In this document: in pieces, positions 33,749 through 44,256 of the stretch | Numbering within the stretch: position 1 is the stretch's first letter | How the letters are laid out: every line of letters starts with the position of its first letter | Source: Verrucomicrobiota bacterium | GTDB lineage: Bacteria; Verrucomicrobiota; Verrucomicrobiia; Palsa-1439 | NCBI GenBank assembly: GCA_003164675.1 | Contig: PLTX01000113.1 | Span: forward strand, 1 to 59,816 | Direction of reading: 5' to 3' | DNA length: 59,816 nt | Translations under genes and position numbers: made by a program | Notes under the pieces: model-generated | What the model was told of the DNA's origin: nothing | Database searches by the model: none | What the model saw: only the letters and a program-made list of their open reading frames with translations

Positions 33749-34666
33749 ATGCCGGCACACGTGGTTCCAGATGAAGCCGCGGGGCTGCGGCTCGACCAAT
33801 TCCTGCGGCGGGAATTGCCGGAACATTCGCGCGCCTTCCTGCAGAAGTTGATCGAGCAGGGTGACGTGCGGGTCAACGGCAAGCCCAGCAAGGCGAGTCA
33901 TACCGTGCGCGCCGGTGATGAGGTCGGTATTGAAATTCCGCCGCCGCGTCCGCTCGAAGCGCGTCCCGAGGAAATCCCGCTCGACGTTCTCTTTGAAGAC
34001 AACGACCTGATCGTGGTGAACAAGCCGGCGGGATTGGTGGTGCATCCGGCGGCGGGAAACCAGGAACACACATTGGTGAATGCGTTGTTGCATCATTGTC
34101 GCGGTCAACTTGCCGGCATCGGCGGCGTCGAACGGCCGGGCATTGTCCATCGGCTCGACAAGGGCACGAGCGGGTGCATTGTCGTGGCGAAGACGGATTT
34201 CGCGCACCAGGCGTTGGTCGCGCAGTTCAAGTCGCGCGGCGTGAAGAAGATATATCGTGCGGTATGCTGGGGCAAATTGGAGCGGCCGAGCGGTCGCATC
34301 GAGACGGTGATTGGCCGCAGTGAGCGCGACCGCAAAAAGATGTCCGCGCGCGTGGCGCGGGGTCGGCAGGCCGTGACGGATTACCACGTATTGAAACAAT
34401 TTCCAGACTTCGCGCTGGTGGAGCTGCACATTCACACGGGACGGACGCACCAGATTCGCGTGCACATGGCGCACATCGGCCATCCCGTGGTGGGCGACAC
34501 GACGTACGGGCACAAATCGGGGACCGGGAATTCGAAATCCAAGATTGCGGTTGTCCGGTTGATGTTGCACGCCTATAAACTGGGGTTCACGCACCCGCGA
34601 ACGCAGCAGCTTGTCGAGTTTACCGCGCCGGTGCCGGAGGATATGGTGGAATTGTGTCAGACCTGA
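33749..34666 (+). CDS. RluD-type 23S rRNA pseudouridine synthase
   Basis: 305 aa. An N-terminal S4 RNA-binding domain ([32 protein letters not shown]) spans 10-60. The catalytic domain has HRLDKGTSG near 134-142 with the nucleophilic Asp, and [23 protein letters not shown] near 232-252. Members modify helix 69 uridines or related sites. RluD itself is likely but RluC-like specificity cannot be excluded. The gene overlaps the UDG gene by 13 nt. Confidence 0.9.
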   Translation: MPAHVVPDEAAGLRLDQFLRRELPEHSRAFLQKLIEQGDVRVNGKPSKASHTVRAGDEVGIEIPPPRPLEARPEEIPLDVLFEDNDLIVVNKPAGLVVHPAAGNQEHTLVNALLHHCRGQLAGIGGVERPGIVHRLDKGTSGCIVVAKTDFAHQALVAQFKSRGVKKIYRAVCWGKLERPSGRIETVIGRSERDRKKMSARVARGRQAVTDYHVLKQFPDFALVELHIHTGRTHQIRVHMAHIGHPVVGDTTYGHKSGTGNSKSKIAVVRLMLHAYKLGFTHPRTQQLVEFTAPVPEDMVELCQT

Positions 34667-35487
34667 ACAACATCATCGATGAAACGATCAAGGTGCTCGA
34701 AGATATGAAACGTTCCGGGGTGACGCATGTTGACGTGTCGCGCGAGACGCTGGAGGAGTTGGGAAGGGCGCCTCGCGGAACGCGCGTGGAGAGCGGGCCT
34801 CCCGGCGAGCCGCGAAGGATGACGTCAACACCGCGTGAGGGCACGCGGCCTACAACAACTTCGCACAAGCAAACGGCGGCAGGCGGACCGCCTACCCTGC
34901 ATTCGGTTGGGAACGTCGCTAGCGAACTCGCAGAGATCGAGGCGCGGGCGAAGGTGTGCGTGAAATGCGGCGAGTTGTCGCGGTGCCGGCACAGCGTCGT
35001 GTTCGGCGTCGGCAATCCGCGCGCGGAAATCATGTTCGTCGGCGAAGCACCGGGACGCGACGAAGACATGCAGGGCGAACCGTTCGTCGGCCGCGCCGGC
35101 GAGTTGCTCACGAAGATCATCGCGGCGATGGGCTTCAAGCGCGAAGACGTATACATCGCCAACGTGCTGAAATGTCGTCCGCCGGAGAACCGCACGCCAT
35201 TGCCCGACGAAGTGACGAATTGCCTGCCCTACCTGCTGTCCCAGATCGAACTCATCAAACCAAAGCTCATCGTGGCCCTCGGCGCGACGGCGGTCCGCGC
35301 GTTGCTCGATGTGCAACTCGGCATCACCAAAATGCGCGGTCACTGGTACACATTTAGAGATATCCCCATCATGCCCACCTTCCATCCCGCCTATCTGCTC
35401 CGCAATCCCCCGGCGAAGAAGGAAGTGTGGGAAGACATGAAGGCGGTGCTGGAAAAGCTGGGACGGCCAGTGCCGAAGGGACGGTGA
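34654..35487 (+). CDS. family 4 uracil-DNA glycosylase (4Fe-4S)
   Basis: 277 aa. The first about 85 residues are an extra helical then disordered Arg/Pro/Thr-rich extension. The UDG-4 domain follows: [10 protein letters not shown] (cluster ligands), [21 protein letters not shown] (uracil pocket and Asp region), [11 protein letters not shown] (third cysteine), [13 protein letters not shown] and [12 protein letters not shown] (catalytic His motif). It removes uracil from DNA to start base-excision repair. GTG 34654 gives a good helical N-terminus. Confidence 0.93.
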   Translation: MSDLNNIIDETIKVLEDMKRSGVTHVDVSRETLEELGRAPRGTRVESGPPGEPRRMTSTPREGTRPTTTSHKQTAAGGPPTLHSVGNVASELAEIEARAKVCVKCGELSRCRHSVVFGVGNPRAEIMFVGEAPGRDEDMQGEPFVGRAGELLTKIIAAMGFKREDVYIANVLKCRPPENRTPLPDEVTNCLPYLLSQIELIKPKLIVALGATAVRALLDVQLGITKMRGHWYTFRDIPIMPTFHPAYLLRNPPAKKEVWEDMKAVLEKLGRPVPKGR

Positions 35488-35518
35488 TTTGCGCTGCCTT
35501 GTGGATGAGAGTCGACAA

Positions 35519-36043
35519 TCAGAGATCTCGAAATAATTCATCGATGTCGATTTCTCTGTGCGAAGCGGCTGTAGATCTATCACCGTCCCAATCTGGCTCT
35601 GAAGGTCTTTCCCCTTCAAGGCGTTCCGCTTCCGAATCGAGGTGTTTTGCGACTTTAGTGAGGGTATTAGAAACAGTCGAATCTACACTCAGAAAGGTGA
35701 CTTCCATGTGAAAAAGCAGGCCGTAGGCGTTCTTGCCGTAGCGGAAGGCCTGGCGGGCGGTGGGGGCGGAAGAAGCCAGCAGCGTGGCACCGCGCGGAAG
35801 ATCGAGGATGTCGCGGTGCCAGTGGAACCCCACAAGGGAACTCGGTTCCCCCGAGAAGAGATCACGGCCACGAGCAGGGACGCTCGCGCTACCAACGGCA
35901 GAATTGCTACGGGCAACCCAGTGCCGGGCGATTTCCTTTTGTCTTCCGGGACAAACATTTGCACCCAGCACGGCGATGCAGCTCAGGACATCCGCGATAA
36001 GACCGAGACCCTCGCAGGGGTGATGCATGGGTAATGCTAACAT
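35519..36043 (-). pseudogene. decayed class I glutamine amidotransferase
   Basis: Read leftward, GLIADVL...LGANVCPGRQKEI matches the segment after the nucleophile elbow of GuaA-like amidotransferases. GFHWHRDILDLPRGATLLASSAPTARQAFRYGKNAYGLLFHMEVT matches their C-terminal His-Glu region. The nucleophile elbow is disrupted (CEGLGL, with an SCIAV insertion), and the N-terminal 80 residues are missing, being cut off before the adjacent epimerase gene. Non-functional remnant. Confidence 0.7.
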
Positions 36044-36087
36044 GTTTGGGTGGCTTTTCCATTGGCAAGGGGGTAGTTTGCCACATT

Positions 36088-37083
36088 GTGCAACGGGTAT
36101 TGATCACCGGCGGGGCAGGATTCATCGGATCGCACCTAGCAGAGGCATTGGTGACGGAGGGCAAGGAGGTCTTCGTTATCGACGACCTGAGCACGGGTTC
36201 GATCGCGAACATCGCCCAACTGCAGGACAATCCACGATTCCATTTCACGAAAGGGTCCATTCTCAGCAGCGACATTCTGGAGCCGCTGGTCGATCAGGTT
36301 GATTTTATCTATCACCTGGCGGCGGCGGTCGGCGTGGAACTGGTGGTGCGCAGCCCGGTGTTCACCATTGAGAACAACGTGTGCGGCACGGAGAGCGTGT
36401 TGGCAGCGGCGGCAAAACGCAAGATCGGCTTGCTGCTGACCTCGACATCAGAGGTTTACGGCAAAAGTGAACATGACCGTTTTCGAGAAGACGACGATCT
36501 GTTGATTGGTCCGCCGACGTTCGCGCGCTGGAGTTATGCGTGTTCCAAATTGCTGGATGAATTCCTGGCGTTGGCTTACTGGCGCGAGAAGATGATGCCG
36601 ATTTTCGTGGTGCGGCTGTTCAATACCGTCGGACCGAGGCAAACGGGGCGATACGGGATGGTGGTGCCGCGGTTTGTGCAGGCGGCGCTGCACGACCAGC
36701 CCATCTTGATTCATGGGGACGGCAAGCAGACGCGTTGTTTCTGTCACGTGACGGACGTGGTGCGGGCGTTGGCCGCGCTGCCCAACCAAATGCGGGCGGC
36801 TGGGCAGGTTTACAACGTCGGCAGCACCGAAGAGGTTTCGATTGTGGAGCTGGCACAACGTGTCAAACGACTGACAGAAAGTCAGTCGGAATTGCGGTTC
36901 ATTCCATACGAGCAGGCGTACGCGAAAGGCTTTGAGGACATGCGTCGGCGGGTACCGAGCACCGACAAGTTGTACCAATTAATGGGTTGGCGACCGACGA
37001 AGTCGTTGGACGAGATTTTGCGGTTGATGATTGAGTTTCAGCGCGCCGCGGGCGCGCAAGTGCTTGGACGCCAAGGGAACTGA
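36088..37083 (+). CDS. NAD-dependent sugar epimerase/dehydratase (extended SDR)
   Basis: 331 aa from GTG 36088, where the family usually starts (VLITGGAGFIGSHLAEAL); ATG 36034 would add 18 unrelated residues. Rossmann glycine motif at 7-13, NAD-ribose Asp in VIDDLSTG, and the YxxxK catalytic pair in WSYACSKLLDE near 150. The C-terminal half contains VRLFNTVGPRQTGRYGMVVPRF and NVGSTEEVSI, like UDP-glucuronate decarboxylases and UDP-glucose epimerases. Exact sugar unknown. Confidence 0.85.
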   Translation: MQRVLITGGAGFIGSHLAEALVTEGKEVFVIDDLSTGSIANIAQLQDNPRFHFTKGSILSSDILEPLVDQVDFIYHLAAAVGVELVVRSPVFTIENNVCGTESVLAAAAKRKIGLLLTSTSEVYGKSEHDRFREDDDLLIGPPTFARWSYACSKLLDEFLALAYWREKMMPIFVVRLFNTVGPRQTGRYGMVVPRFVQAALHDQPILIHGDGKQTRCFCHVTDVVRALAALPNQMRAAGQVYNVGSTEEVSIVELAQRVKRLTESQSELRFIPYEQAYAKGFEDMRRRVPSTDKLYQLMGWRPTKSLDEILRLMIEFQRAAGAQVLGRQGN

Positions 37084-37155
37084 GCCGTTGCTTTTGAGGA
37101 TGTCGTATGGTATGCACCCAAGCGAGCACCGCAATGGTATGGGCTATGCTTCCGT

Positions 37156-37401
37156 ATGAGAATGTGGCAAGAAAGTTTGGCCGTGAGTGATACACGCGAT
37201 ATGGCTGGCGATTCGAGAGAGATCGTGATGAACTCGGCGCTGTACCGGGAGTTTCTGGCCGAACGCGAAGAGATCTTGCGTCACAAGTGGCTGGAGAGCG
37301 AGAAGGTGGGGTACGACATCGGGTTTGAGCGTGCGCTGCTGGATTGGATCGTGAAACATCGGTCGAACTGGCGCAGGTCCCGAAAGCAATCGCATTCGTA
37401 G
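37156..37401 (+). CDS. small conserved hypothetical protein
   Basis: 81 aa from ATG 37156; ATG 37228 gives 57 aa and holds the conserved-looking part. That part, LYREFLAEREEILRHKWLESEKVGYDIGFERALLDWIVKHRSNWR, is highly charged and helical, with a basic tail. No signal peptide. No function known to me. A strong terminator follows at 37490. Confidence 0.6.
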   Translation: MRMWQESLAVSDTRDMAGDSREIVMNSALYREFLAEREEILRHKWLESEKVGYDIGFERALLDWIVKHRSNWRRSRKQSHS

Positions 37402-37489
37402 TCAGGCAGGGACGTTGGGCGCGCCTTTACGTTGGCGCTGAGAGGTCTAACAAGGGGCAGAAGAGAGCGCGCGGATCAATTGGATATGG

Positions 37490-37521
37490 CCGTTTGCCTT
37501 GATGAGGCGAACGGTTTTTTT
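37490..37521 (+). terminator. Rho-independent terminator
   Basis: CCGTTTGCC pairs with GGCGAACGG (9 bp, one T-G wobble) around a 7-nt loop, followed directly by seven T. It ends the transcript of the 37156 gene. Confidence 0.85.
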
Positions 37522-37526
37522 GTGTC

Positions 37527-37943
37527 GTGAGCGCCCGGGTGCTTATGAACGGCGGGGCGCTGGAGCGGGCATTGACGCGAATGGGGGAGGTTTCGATCTT
37601 CGGGATTTGCCCAAGCTGCCAGATTCCTGGTTTTTCAGTTGGCGGAAGAACGTTCAGATTGAAATTTGGTTATCGAGGCGCAAACAACCCCGTGAACGGC
37701 TTGCCCAGCGGCAAAGTTTCCATCACATCAGAGAAGCGCGGGTTCGGGGTGGGTCCCAAGAGCCTGAAATCAGGCGATGTGGAAATGACGCAGATCAACT
37801 TGAACGACCAGAGTGTTGAAGCAGTGCGACACAAAAAGCATCCTGTTTTCAGTGTTCAATATCACGCGGAAGCGTCTCCATGGCGGCATGATGCAGATTG
37901 TTTGTTCGATGGATTTCGCGAGTTAATTCTTGACAGCGCCTAG
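37527..37943 (+). pseudogene. carA: C-terminal fragment of carbamoyl-phosphate synthase small subunit
   Basis: 139 residues matching only the glutaminase half of CarA: VSIFGICPSCQIPGF (the nucleophile region, normally GICLGHQ), GGRTFRLKFGYRGANNPV, GFGVGPKSLKSGDVEMTQINLNDQSVE and HPVFSVQYHAEASPWRHDADCLFDGF. The N-terminal about 230 residues are absent and the elbow is altered, so it cannot work. The frame begins right after a terminator. Confidence 0.85.
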
Positions 37944-37970
37944 CAATATATCGGCAAAGGACGTTCGGTC

Positions 37971-39791
37971 CTATGGCTTGCCAGATCGCTTAAGCCAAAC
38001 GAGCAGTATGGCGATATCCGCAGGAGTGACTCCAGGAAGACGTGAGGCCTGACCGATCGAGTCCGGGCGGAAGCGGGTCAGCTTTTGACGGGATTCAAAT
38101 CGCAGTGCCGAAATTTTCTCGTAATCGATCCACGGCGGAAGGATTTTATCTTCAAGCTTTTTGAAACGGTCGATTTGTTCAAGATCACGAGCGATGTAGC
38201 CTTCATACTTAATCTGGATTTCGACTTCCTGGGTGACGTCGTCCGAAAGACTTTGATCGGCAACGGGCAATGACGCATACGAGATCTCGGGGCGACGGAG
38301 TATCTCTGCATAGGTGCTGGATCCGTCGCGTATCTTTCGAAGGCGGTCAATCTCGGTCTCGATGAATTGCTGTTTCCCTTGAAATACCTGCCAATGGTTC
38401 TCGTCGACCAAGCCGACCTTTCTGCCGAGCGGCGTGAGCCGCATGTCGGCATTGTCCTGTCGGAGCAGCAGCCGATATTCCGCGCGCGAGGTGAACATGC
38501 GATAAGGTTCATCAGTGCTTTTGGTAATCAGGTCATCGATCAGGACGCCGATGTAACTATTTGCGCGCGTGAGGATTAGCGGCGATGAACCCTTGATTTT
38601 CAAGGCGGCATTTGTTCCAGCGATAAGACCCTGTGCTCCCGCTTCCTCGTACCCGGACGTGCCGTTGATTTGGCCGGCGAAGTAGAGATTCTCAATCCGC
38701 TTGGTTTCCATCGTCGGATGGAGCTGATGTGGGAGACTGTAGTCGTATTCGACGGCGTAGGCCGGGCGCATAATCTGGGCGTTCTCAAGGCCGGTGATCG
38801 TATGGATCATTTGAAGTTGAACATCTTCGGGCAGGCTTGTGGACGCGCCGTTGACGTAGAACTCATCAGTGGCGCGGCCCTCCGGCTCGAGGAAGATCTG
38901 ATGACGTGGCTTCTCGGCGAATTTCACGATCTTGTCTTCGATGGATGGGCAGTAACGGGGGCCAACGCCATGGATTTGACCGGAATACATCGGCGAGCGG
39001 TGTAAGTTCGCCTGGATGACTTCACGGGTCTTGTCAGTTGTGTACGTCAGGTAGCACGGCAATTGTTCCACGTGGAACGTTCGCGGCGTGCGGTACGAGA
39101 AGAACGGAACCGGGTCGTCCCCCAGTTGGACATCCATTTTGGAGAAGTCGATTGATCGTCGATTAAGTCTGGGGGGCGTGCCCGTCTTCAGGCGGCCAAG
39201 TTCGAATCCGAGCCTCTTCAGGCTATCGGAAAGCGAGTATGCAGCCGGCTCCCCGGCGCGTCCGGACTCCATCTTTGATTCGCCAATATGTATCAAGCCT
39301 CGCAGAAAGGTCCCCGTCGTGACGACCACGGTCTCACCATCGTATCGGACACCCATCTTGGTGACAACCCCGCACACCGTGTCGCCATCCACCAGGATCT
39401 CATCGATCATCGCCTGTTTCACTTCCAAGTTCGCCTGCTGCTCAACGACCCATTTCAAGCGGAATTGGTACGCCTTCTTATCGCACTGGGCGCGTGGAGC
39501 CCAGACGGACGGTCCCTTCTTCGTGTTGAGCATTCGGAACTGAATACCCGTGTGGTCCGTGTTGATCCCCATCTCCCCGCCGAGCGCATCAATTTCCCTG
39601 GCAAGATGACCCTTGGCAAGCCCGCCAATTGCTGGATTACAAGACATCTGGCCGATGGTGTCGAGGTTTGTCGTCAGGAGAAGGGTCTGGCAGCCAATGC
39701 GCGCACTGGCGAGCGCCGCCTCGGTTCCCGCGTGACCGGCGCCGACCACAATGACATCGTAGCGTTTCGGATATGTAAACGTGTTGCTCAT
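37971..39791 (-). CDS. mnmG: tRNA uridine-5-carboxymethylaminomethyl modification enzyme MnmG
   Basis: 606 aa from ATG 39791, whose ATGA overlaps the MnmE stop. FAD-binding [17 protein letters not shown] at the N-terminus, [21 protein letters not shown] and [14 protein letters not shown] (with the conserved Cys) follow. [18 protein letters not shown] and the helical C-terminal MnmE-binding domain complete it. With MnmE it builds the cmnm5 group on wobble U34. Confidence 0.97.
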   Translation of the reverse strand: MSNTFTYPKRYDVIVVGAGHAGTEAALASARIGCQTLLLTTNLDTIGQMSCNPAIGGLAKGHLAREIDALGGEMGINTDHTGIQFRMLNTKKGPSVWAPRAQCDKKAYQFRLKWVVEQQANLEVKQAMIDEILVDGDTVCGVVTKMGVRYDGETVVVTTGTFLRGLIHIGESKMESGRAGEPAAYSLSDSLKRLGFELGRLKTGTPPRLNRRSIDFSKMDVQLGDDPVPFFSYRTPRTFHVEQLPCYLTYTTDKTREVIQANLHRSPMYSGQIHGVGPRYCPSIEDKIVKFAEKPRHQIFLEPEGRATDEFYVNGASTSLPEDVQLQMIHTITGLENAQIMRPAYAVEYDYSLPHQLHPTMETKRIENLYFAGQINGTSGYEEAGAQGLIAGTNAALKIKGSSPLILTRANSYIGVLIDDLITKSTDEPYRMFTSRAEYRLLLRQDNADMRLTPLGRKVGLVDENHWQVFQGKQQFIETEIDRLRKIRDGSSTYAEILRRPEISYASLPVADQSLSDDVTQEVEIQIKYEGYIARDLEQIDRFKKLEDKILPPWIDYEKISALRFESRQKLTRFRPDSIGQASRLPGVTPADIAILLVWLKRSGKP

Positions 39792-41152
39792 TTGCCGATG
39801 CAAAACGTGGCAAAAATCCGTTCGAGTATATCGTCTGTGCTGGTCTTGCCGATGACTTCACCCAGGCAGTCCAAGCTCCTGCGCAATTGCTGGGAGACTA
39901 TCTCTAGCGGCTCTGACGCACGAAACATACGTATCGATTCTGTCAAGGATTTATTGGCTGACTCGAGCGAAGCCTTGTGTCGCTGGTTAATGGCGACATC
40001 CACGTGAGCACTGCCGACGTTGCCGGAATATGCCATTTCAACCAGCTTGGTGCGTAGTATGTCGAGTCCGTCACCTCGGGTGGCTGACACACGAATGCAC
40101 TCTACTTTGTCTTGAAGCGGTGCGGGCAGATGGAACCGCTCCTTCAGATCCGCTTTGTTCAATACCAAGATGCTGCGCTTGCTGCGGCACGAGGATACAA
40201 TGTCGGAGTCGGCAGCGGTAAACGGTTGAGATAAGTCGCACACATGAAGCACGATGTCGCTTGATACCAACGCCATGCGACTGCGAGCCACGCCAATCTT
40301 CTCCGCCGCTCCATGGGACCGACGAATACCGGCCGTGTCGGTGAAGCGAAACGGAATGCCGCTGATGCTGACGATCTCGTCGACGGTGTCGCGAGTGGTT
40401 CCAGGGGTCGGCGTGACAATCGAGCGGTCTCTGCCGACGAGCGCATTGAGCAAGCTAGATTTTCCAACGTTTGGGCGTCCAACGATTGCCACGGAAATGC
40501 CTTCTCGCAAAATCTTGCCTTCGCGGGCAGTCGCCAGCAGCGTTTGGACGAAGTTGATGATCTCCTCGGTGTCGCGAATCAAATCGTCACGGACTTCCGG
40601 GCCGATATCGTCATCGGGGAAGTCGATGTGGGCCTCGATATGGGCTAAAATTGTCAAGAGTTTATCCCGGGCCGCATTGATCTTGCCCGAGAGGTGCCCT
40701 TCGAGTTCGTGAAGTGCAGCCGTATGGGCGCGGTCGGACCTGGCGCGGATCAAATCCATCACGGCTTCGGCCTGGGTCAGGTCGAGTCGGCCGTTGAGAA
40801 AGGCGCGCTTGGTAAATTCGCCCGGCTCGGCCAGGCGCGCGCCGCTTTGGAGGCAGAGCGCGAGGACTCTGCGGGCGGTCAGCACTCCGCCGTGGCAGTT
40901 GATCTCGACGGTATCTTCCTTCGTGTACGTGCGCGGCGCGCGCATGACCGCGAGCATTACCTGGTCGATGATGTCATCGTTGGCGCGGACGGTTCCGAAA
41001 TGCAATGTGTGCGTCGGAAATTCGGACGGCTTGCCTCGACGCGAACGAAAAATCAGATCGGCGACATCAAACGCGCGCGGACCGGAGACGCGAATGATGG
41101 CGATACCGCCTTCACCGATCGGAGTGGAAATAGCTGCGATTGTGTCTTCCAT
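39788..41152 (-). CDS. mnmE: tRNA modification GTPase MnmE
   Basis: 454 aa from ATG 41152; the frame runs upstream but [24 protein letters not shown] is the standard start. Formyl-THF domain 1-115, helical domain, inserted G domain with [12 protein letters not shown] (P-loop, about 220), DTAG and NKAD, and the invariant C-terminal FCIGK. It forms the MnmEG complex with the overlapping next gene. Confidence 0.97.
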   Translation of the reverse strand: MEDTIAAISTPIGEGGIAIIRVSGPRAFDVADLIFRSRRGKPSEFPTHTLHFGTVRANDDIIDQVMLAVMRAPRTYTKEDTVEINCHGGVLTARRVLALCLQSGARLAEPGEFTKRAFLNGRLDLTQAEAVMDLIRARSDRAHTAALHELEGHLSGKINAARDKLLTILAHIEAHIDFPDDDIGPEVRDDLIRDTEEIINFVQTLLATAREGKILREGISVAIVGRPNVGKSSLLNALVGRDRSIVTPTPGTTRDTVDEIVSISGIPFRFTDTAGIRRSHGAAEKIGVARSRMALVSSDIVLHVCDLSQPFTAADSDIVSSCRSKRSILVLNKADLKERFHLPAPLQDKVECIRVSATRGDGLDILRTKLVEMAYSGNVGSAHVDVAINQRHKASLESANKSLTESIRMFRASEPLEIVSQQLRRSLDCLGEVIGKTSTDDILERIFATFCIGK

Positions 41153-41645
41153 GAACTCGTCCTCGCGCCGAAAGCATTCGGAGTGAACCCGCAAACAGCC
41201 GTGTAGTATAGCAGGGGTACGGCGAATTTCAACGGGCGTACGATATTTGCCCCACTACGGTGATGGGCTACGGTCGGGCGGGTCGTCTTTTGGTGCGAGG
41301 GTTGTCCCGACCCCCAGACGTAGTACTTGGTGAAGCCGTCACACCCCGTCGGCGACACGAAAGGAAGTTGTCATAAATGCAGCCTGTGTCCGGCCCGGAT
41401 ATCGGCAGACGATAACTGTGTTGGACTCGGCCCGGCGTTGATGGCATGGTCGGTTCGTGACATTGGACTCGTGTTGCACTTGCTCGCGCCGGCTCGGCCC
41501 GCCTGCGGCGTTGCGTTGCGCCGCCGGCACATACTCGGGGCGCCTCTCGTCGGACCCGGTTTCGCTACGCTTCGGCTCCGTCGCATTTGCGGCACCAGCG
41601 AGTCTGTGGCATTGGCGAAGAAGGCGGCGAGCGGTTGGGGGCGAG
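41153..41645. other. 493-bp intergenic region
   Basis: No ORF with coding character, no tRNA and no clear ncRNA. It is GC-rich, with many CGGC/GCCG inverted motifs (about 41485-41530). It must contain the mnmE promoter, read leftward from about 41210, but no convincing boxes were found. Confidence 0.4.
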
Positions 41646-42584
41646 TCAGCGCGGGCTGGACGGGGCGCCGTAGTTCACGCCGGGGATGGATTCTTCGGAG
41701 ATGGCCTGTTGCAGTGAAGCCAATGCGTCCTGACACAAGAACATCACCTTGCGCTTCTGGTCCAGTGAGATGGCCAGAGAGCGGACGTTGGTATTCTCGC
41801 GCGAGAGCGGGATAATCTTCGCCCTGACTTCGCTGAACCGGGCGTAGGCCGAGGCGGCGGTGGCGAGATCGGCATCTCCGTTGAACATCGGAAGCGCGGC
41901 CATGCCGTCGAGGTCTTTGCGGACTTCTTGATCGTCCCTGGTCATCCGCGCTTCCATCGCGTCCATTTTCGCGTCGCTTTCTTCGGCAATGTGGGGCGCG
42001 AGCAAGGCTTGTATGCGCAACGCCGCGGTTTGGGCTCCAAAGGCAAGCGGCGCCACGGCGCGGGCATCGGGCGTGGGGGCGCTCTTCGACACGAGCCGCG
42101 ACAGGGCGTCATTCATCTCCGTGATCGCGTCCGCCGCCGGGCCGAATGCGAGATTGTAAGCCTTGATATTGGTGTTCTTGACTGCCAGGGCCAGCAGGTC
42201 ACTGTCGACGCGCTGGAAGTCAGTGAAGGATTTGGAGAATTGCGCGAGCGTGTCCTTCTCGCGCTGGGTGCCGCCTGCGTCGAGGAGTTGGCCCAACTCG
42301 TTGCGTTCTCGTTCCACATCGGCGGTGGCCGCGCGGGCCTGGTCGGCGTACTTCTGCGAGTCCTCGTCGGTGATGGCCATGACCGCGCTCTTTTCCGCTT
42401 CCGAGGCCGAGGCAAGGGCCAGACGCATCCGTTCCACCATATCAACCCGTTTGGCCTTGAAGGCCAGTAGTTCGGCGGGGCTCTGGCCTTTTTGGAAGTG
42501 CAGCGCGACCAGTACGATCGCGAGTAGCAAGACGGCTCCGAAGACCATCCAAAGAAAGTCCTTGATGCTCGGCCTGATGGTCAT
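41646..42584 (-). CDS. membrane-anchored four-helix-bundle sensor-like protein
   Basis: 312 aa with strong AGGAGG before ATG. One membrane helix (residues 10-28) is followed by about 250 residues of amphipathic helix (ERMRLALASASEAEKSAVMAI; TDFQRVDSDLLALAVKNTNIKAYNLAFGPA), the pattern of the 4HB ligand-binding domain of chemoreceptors. There is no HAMP or signalling domain. It may be a stand-alone sensor or structural partner for the nearby pilT/PilZ genes. Confidence 0.65.
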   Translation of the reverse strand: MTIRPSIKDFLWMVFGAVLLLAIVLVALHFQKGQSPAELLAFKAKRVDMVERMRLALASASEAEKSAVMAITDEDSQKYADQARAATADVERERNELGQLLDAGGTQREKDTLAQFSKSFTDFQRVDSDLLALAVKNTNIKAYNLAFGPAADAITEMNDALSRLVSKSAPTPDARAVAPLAFGAQTAALRIQALLAPHIAEESDAKMDAMEARMTRDDQEVRKDLDGMAALPMFNGDADLATAASAYARFSEVRAKIIPLSRENTNVRSLAISLDQKRKVMFLCQDALASLQQAISEESIPGVNYGAPSSPR

Positions 42585-42718
42585 GATGACCTCCTGACGC
42601 CACGTGCAGGGACTGTTGGCGCAGCCATGGTTCTTCGTTTCCTAGCACGAAGCGATTCCGAGTGCGAGCGCAATCCATGGGCGCAGTTCTGGCTCTGGCC
42701 AACAGAAACAGGGAGCCG

Positions 42719-43813
42719 TTAGTCGTTGGCGAGGATGCGACGGGATTCGTCGAGGAAGATGCCGCGGAAGTTCATCTTGAGGGCTTCGGGATTGGTGGCC
42801 TTGTTGAGGGCCTCTTCTTCCGTGATCGCCTTGGCCTTGACCAGGTTGAAGAGGGCCTGATTGAAGGTCTGCATACCTCCGTCCGTGCTGGTCTCGATCG
42901 CCGCGGCGAGTTTGTCGAGCAGGTTCTGCTCGAGAAACTTCCGGACGGTCGGCGAATTGATCATGATTTCGACCGCGGGGACGACGCTGCCCGCGATGGA
43001 CGGCACCAGCCGCTGACAGACGACCGCGCGGAGGTTGGAAGCGATCTGGCGGCGGATCTGGTCACGTTCGTGGGCGGGGAAGAAATCGAGCGTGCGCCCG
43101 ATTGCCGAGGACGCCGTCGTCGTATGCAGTGTCGTAATGACGAGGTGGCCGGTGTCCGCCGCCGCCAGCGCGGCCATGAACGATTGGCTGTCGCGCATCT
43201 CGCCGATCATGATGACATCGGGGTCCTGGCGCATGACGTGGACGAGTGCCCTCTCGAAACTCAGCGTGTCCAGCCCGATTTCGCGCTGTTCGATGATCGA
43301 TTGTTTGTCCTCGAAAATGTATTCGATCGGGTCTTCCAGCGTGATGATGTGGCACTTCTCGTTTTCGTTGATGTACTGCACCATCGCGGCGAGGGTGCTG
43401 GATTTGCCGCAGCCCGTCGGCCCCGTGACGAGGATGATCCCGCGCTCGGCTTTCGCGATGCTCCCCAGTTGCTCGGGGAGATTCAGTTCTTTGAAGGAAG
43501 GCACCTTCGTTTTCACGTAGCGCATCGCAAAGCTCAGCAGTCCGCGCTGGTAAAAGACGTTGACGCGGAACCGGCCCAGCGCCGGGTCGATGTACGAAAA
43601 ATCCGCTTCCTTCTCGCGTTCCAGCCGCGACTCGAGGTGTTTCGGAAGCATGACCTTGACGATTTCCTCGACTTGCTCCTTTGTCGGAGGATCGACCTGC
43701 ACAGGAAACAACTCACCTGAGATACGGATCGTGGCATGGTGTTCGGGCTTTACGTGGACGTCGGAGGCGCCCATGTTGACGGCGAATTTCAGGAGGCTGT
43801 GAAGGTATTCCAT
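42719..43813 (-). CDS. PilT-type twitching-motility ATPase
   Basis: 364 aa from ATG 43813 (MEYLHSLLKFAVNMGASDVHVKP), the usual PilT start. Walker A GPTGCGKSS near 135, Asp-box EDPIEY, Walker B-region VIMIGEMRDSQSF, His-box GHLVITTLHTTTA. The end has the PilT/PilU helical region. It powers type IV pilus retraction. PilU is the alternative. A PilZ gene lies 5 nt upstream, so c-di-GMP control is likely. Confidence 0.9.
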   Translation of the reverse strand: MEYLHSLLKFAVNMGASDVHVKPEHHATIRISGELFPVQVDPPTKEQVEEIVKVMLPKHLESRLEREKEADFSYIDPALGRFRVNVFYQRGLLSFAMRYVKTKVPSFKELNLPEQLGSIAKAERGIILVTGPTGCGKSSTLAAMVQYINENEKCHIITLEDPIEYIFEDKQSIIEQREIGLDTLSFERALVHVMRQDPDVIMIGEMRDSQSFMAALAAADTGHLVITTLHTTTASSAIGRTLDFFPAHERDQIRRQIASNLRAVVCQRLVPSIAGSVVPAVEIMINSPTVRKFLEQNLLDKLAAAIETSTDGGMQTFNQALFNLVKAKAITEEEALNKATNPEALKMNFRGIFLDESRRILAND

Positions 43814-43817
43814 AAAG

Positions 43818-44186
43818 TTAGCGTGAGATCGAGATGCTGAGGGGGGCGACAACGGAGGGAGCGACGCTGAGCTGGGCTTGCGCCCGCTTTGGCAGGTCAA
43901 GGAACATCAGCACCACTTTGAAGCCCTTGCCCTGGCCACGTCGTGCACATTGCACGACCACGCCGCGACATCCAATATCCAGCCGCTGATCCCTGCGCGC
44001 TCCCAACTGGGGCAAGCGCATCTCCACGCCAACTTCCATCCACTCGGGCATGAACGTATCGGTCAAAAACGTGATGCCCTTGGGACTCAGATCGAAAACC
44101 TTGTCGAGAATACCAACCTTGCGCGAGCGTTTACGATTCAACTCCGCATCAAATACCCCGGAAACATCTCTTCTGGTTGCACCCAT
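43818..44186 (-). CDS. PilZ-domain protein
   Basis: 122 aa. NRKRSRKVGILDKVFDLSPKGITFLTD carries the PilZ pattern: an RxxxR-like basic loop before DLSPKG (D/N-x-S-x-x-G). The beta-barrel continues with EVGVEMRLPQLG and GCRGVVVQC. PilZ domains bind cyclic di-GMP. It ends 4 nt before the pilT start, so they form an operon. Confidence 0.8.
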   Translation of the reverse strand: MGATRRDVSGVFDAELNRKRSRKVGILDKVFDLSPKGITFLTDTFMPEWMEVGVEMRLPQLGARRDQRLDIGCRGVVVQCARRGQGKGFKVVLMFLDLPKRAQAQLSVAPSVVAPLSISISR

Positions 44187-44256
44187 CGTTTCTCACCAAG
44201 GTCGTCCCGCAATCTAGCACCAGCCGACCTCCCTGTCAACGAGGGGGCGACCTGGG

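Noticed and set aside
35642..36034. 130-residue plus-strand ORF between UDG and the epimerase
   Set aside because: The opposite strand carries clear glutamine amidotransferase homology, so the plus frame is a shadow.
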